Positions 5,539 to 5,735 of a stretch of 5,735 nucleotides of DNA are shown one piece after another. The translations under genes were made by a program, and so were the position numbers. The stretch lies in contig CALGZD010000426.1 in NCBI GenBank assembly GCA_937934635.1, positions 1 through 5,735 on the forward strand, written 5' to 3'. The stretch's first letter is position 1, and each line of letters starts with the position of its first letter. Source of the DNA: an uncultured Deinococcales bacterium. Its GTDB lineage: Bacteria > Deinococcota > Deinococci > Deinococcales > Trueperaceae. The notes beneath the pieces were generated by a model, which was not told where the DNA came from, searched no databases, and saw only the letters and a program-made list of their open reading frames with translations.

Positions 5539-5724
5539 GAAAGCGATGTTTTCTTTAACACTCTCTTGTTTATACAGGTTCTCATCACCTTAAGATACTG
5601 TTCTGTTTTAGAAAACAGCCTGAGTTTGCCTTATCTCGCACACGGTCTTTCTGACCTAGTAAGAATACAGGCTTTTTCTCAGGCTTCGCTTTCTTACAGT
5701 TTAAACTTGTTTTAGTTCAAACTT
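5539..5724 (-). ncRNA. Predicted bridge RNA of the IS110 element
   Basis: Reading in element sense, a 10-bp hairpin (5723-5714 with 5707-5698, one G-U, loop AAAACA) comes first. An 8-bp stem GAAAGCGA/TCGCTTTC (5693-5686 with 5546-5539) then closes a three-way junction. Branch one, the target loop, is AGCCTGAG/CTCAGGCT (5685-5678 with 5624-5617), a 4-bp GCCT/AGGC stem, a symmetric 12 x 12 internal loop and a GGTC/GACC cap. Branch two, the donor loop, is GTTTTCT/AGAAAAC (5616-5610 with 5554-5548), AACA/TGTT, a 13 x 15 loop and an AGGT/ACCT cap. Size (about 185 bases) and a two-loop plan fit the known bridge RNA of IS621. All pairing was found by eye; the exact 5' and 3' ends are unknown. Confidence 0.75.
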
Positions 5725-5735
5725 CTTATACAAGT

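Larger units (their letters stand above)
4543..5732 (-). mobile_element. IS110-group insertion sequence, apparently complete (about 1.19 kb)
   Basis: The element reads on the minus strand: left end near 5732, about 210 bases of non-coding DNA holding a bridge-RNA-like fold, the transposase, then a right end of about 23 bases. There are no terminal inverted repeats, as expected of the IS110 group. Ends are proposed from the guide segments of the RNA: ACAGTATCT occurs in the donor loop and at the right end (4549-4541), and the donor loop's other side pairs with the left end starting CT-TGT (5734-5730). Both ends are then flanked by the same dinucleotide, CT in element sense (AG at 4541-4542 and 5733-5734). 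Presence of the IS is certain; exact ends are inference. Only one base (5735) remains beyond the left core. Confidence 0.82.

Noticed and set aside
5520..5588. N-terminal extension of the transposase from an upstream GTG
   Set aside because: The 23 extra codons lie within the donor loop and P1 stem of the predicted bridge RNA, and a perfect AGGAGG sits at the inner ATG, which gives the usual family N-terminus.
5609..5612. Local hairpin CTGTTTTCTAAAACAG as an independent feature at about 5603-5618
   Set aside because: It competes with the donor closing stem, which fits the abutting three-way junction better; it may be an alternative fold only.

Overview
The window is AT-rich bacterial DNA of compact, mostly single-gene units, with several short repeats and a mobile element at the right end. 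The host lineage cannot be fixed from the sequence. The genes are bacterial with good Shine-Dalgarno sites. The partial gene at the left edge belongs to an LpxB-related family that I associate with cyanobacteria and Deinococcus relatives. That is a weak hint only.

Layout. 1-343 (-) is the N-terminal part of an LpxB-like glycosyltransferase. It is transcribed divergently from a peroxiredoxin-like gene (516-1067, +), which has a good sigma70-type promoter, nested palindromes in its leader and a strong terminator. 1131-1360 has no gene but holds a 65-bp REP-like palindromic repeat. 1361-2350 (-) is a DUF2419/Qng1-type queuosine salvage hydrolase. 2457-3215 (-) is an exported DsbA-like thiol-disulfide oxidoreductase with its own terminator. 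3216-3973 has no convincing protein gene. It holds a 14-bp tandem duplication, a set of hairpins ending in a plus-strand terminator (possible small RNA), a MITE-like inverted-repeat block and a palindromic site. 3974-4411 (+) is a small heat-shock protein (Hsp20).

The right end is an apparently complete IS110-group insertion sequence (about 4543-5732, minus sense) inserted into a second copy of the REP-like repeat. Its 317-aa transposase keeps the DEDD residues and the C-terminal serine motif. Its upstream non-coding end can be folded by eye into a bridge-RNA-like structure: a 5' hairpin, then an 8-bp stem closing a tight three-way junction from which a target loop and a donor loop branch. 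The four putative guide segments carry the same CT core. They agree with both predicted element ends, with the flank at 4536-4542, and with the intact REP-like copy at 1235-1244. This lets the element ends, its core and its target preference be proposed from this window alone, and it is the most interesting content here.

The peroxiredoxin-like, DsbA-like and Hsp20 genes suggest a redox and protein-quality theme. They are separate transcription units on both strands, so this is neighbourhood rather than an operon.
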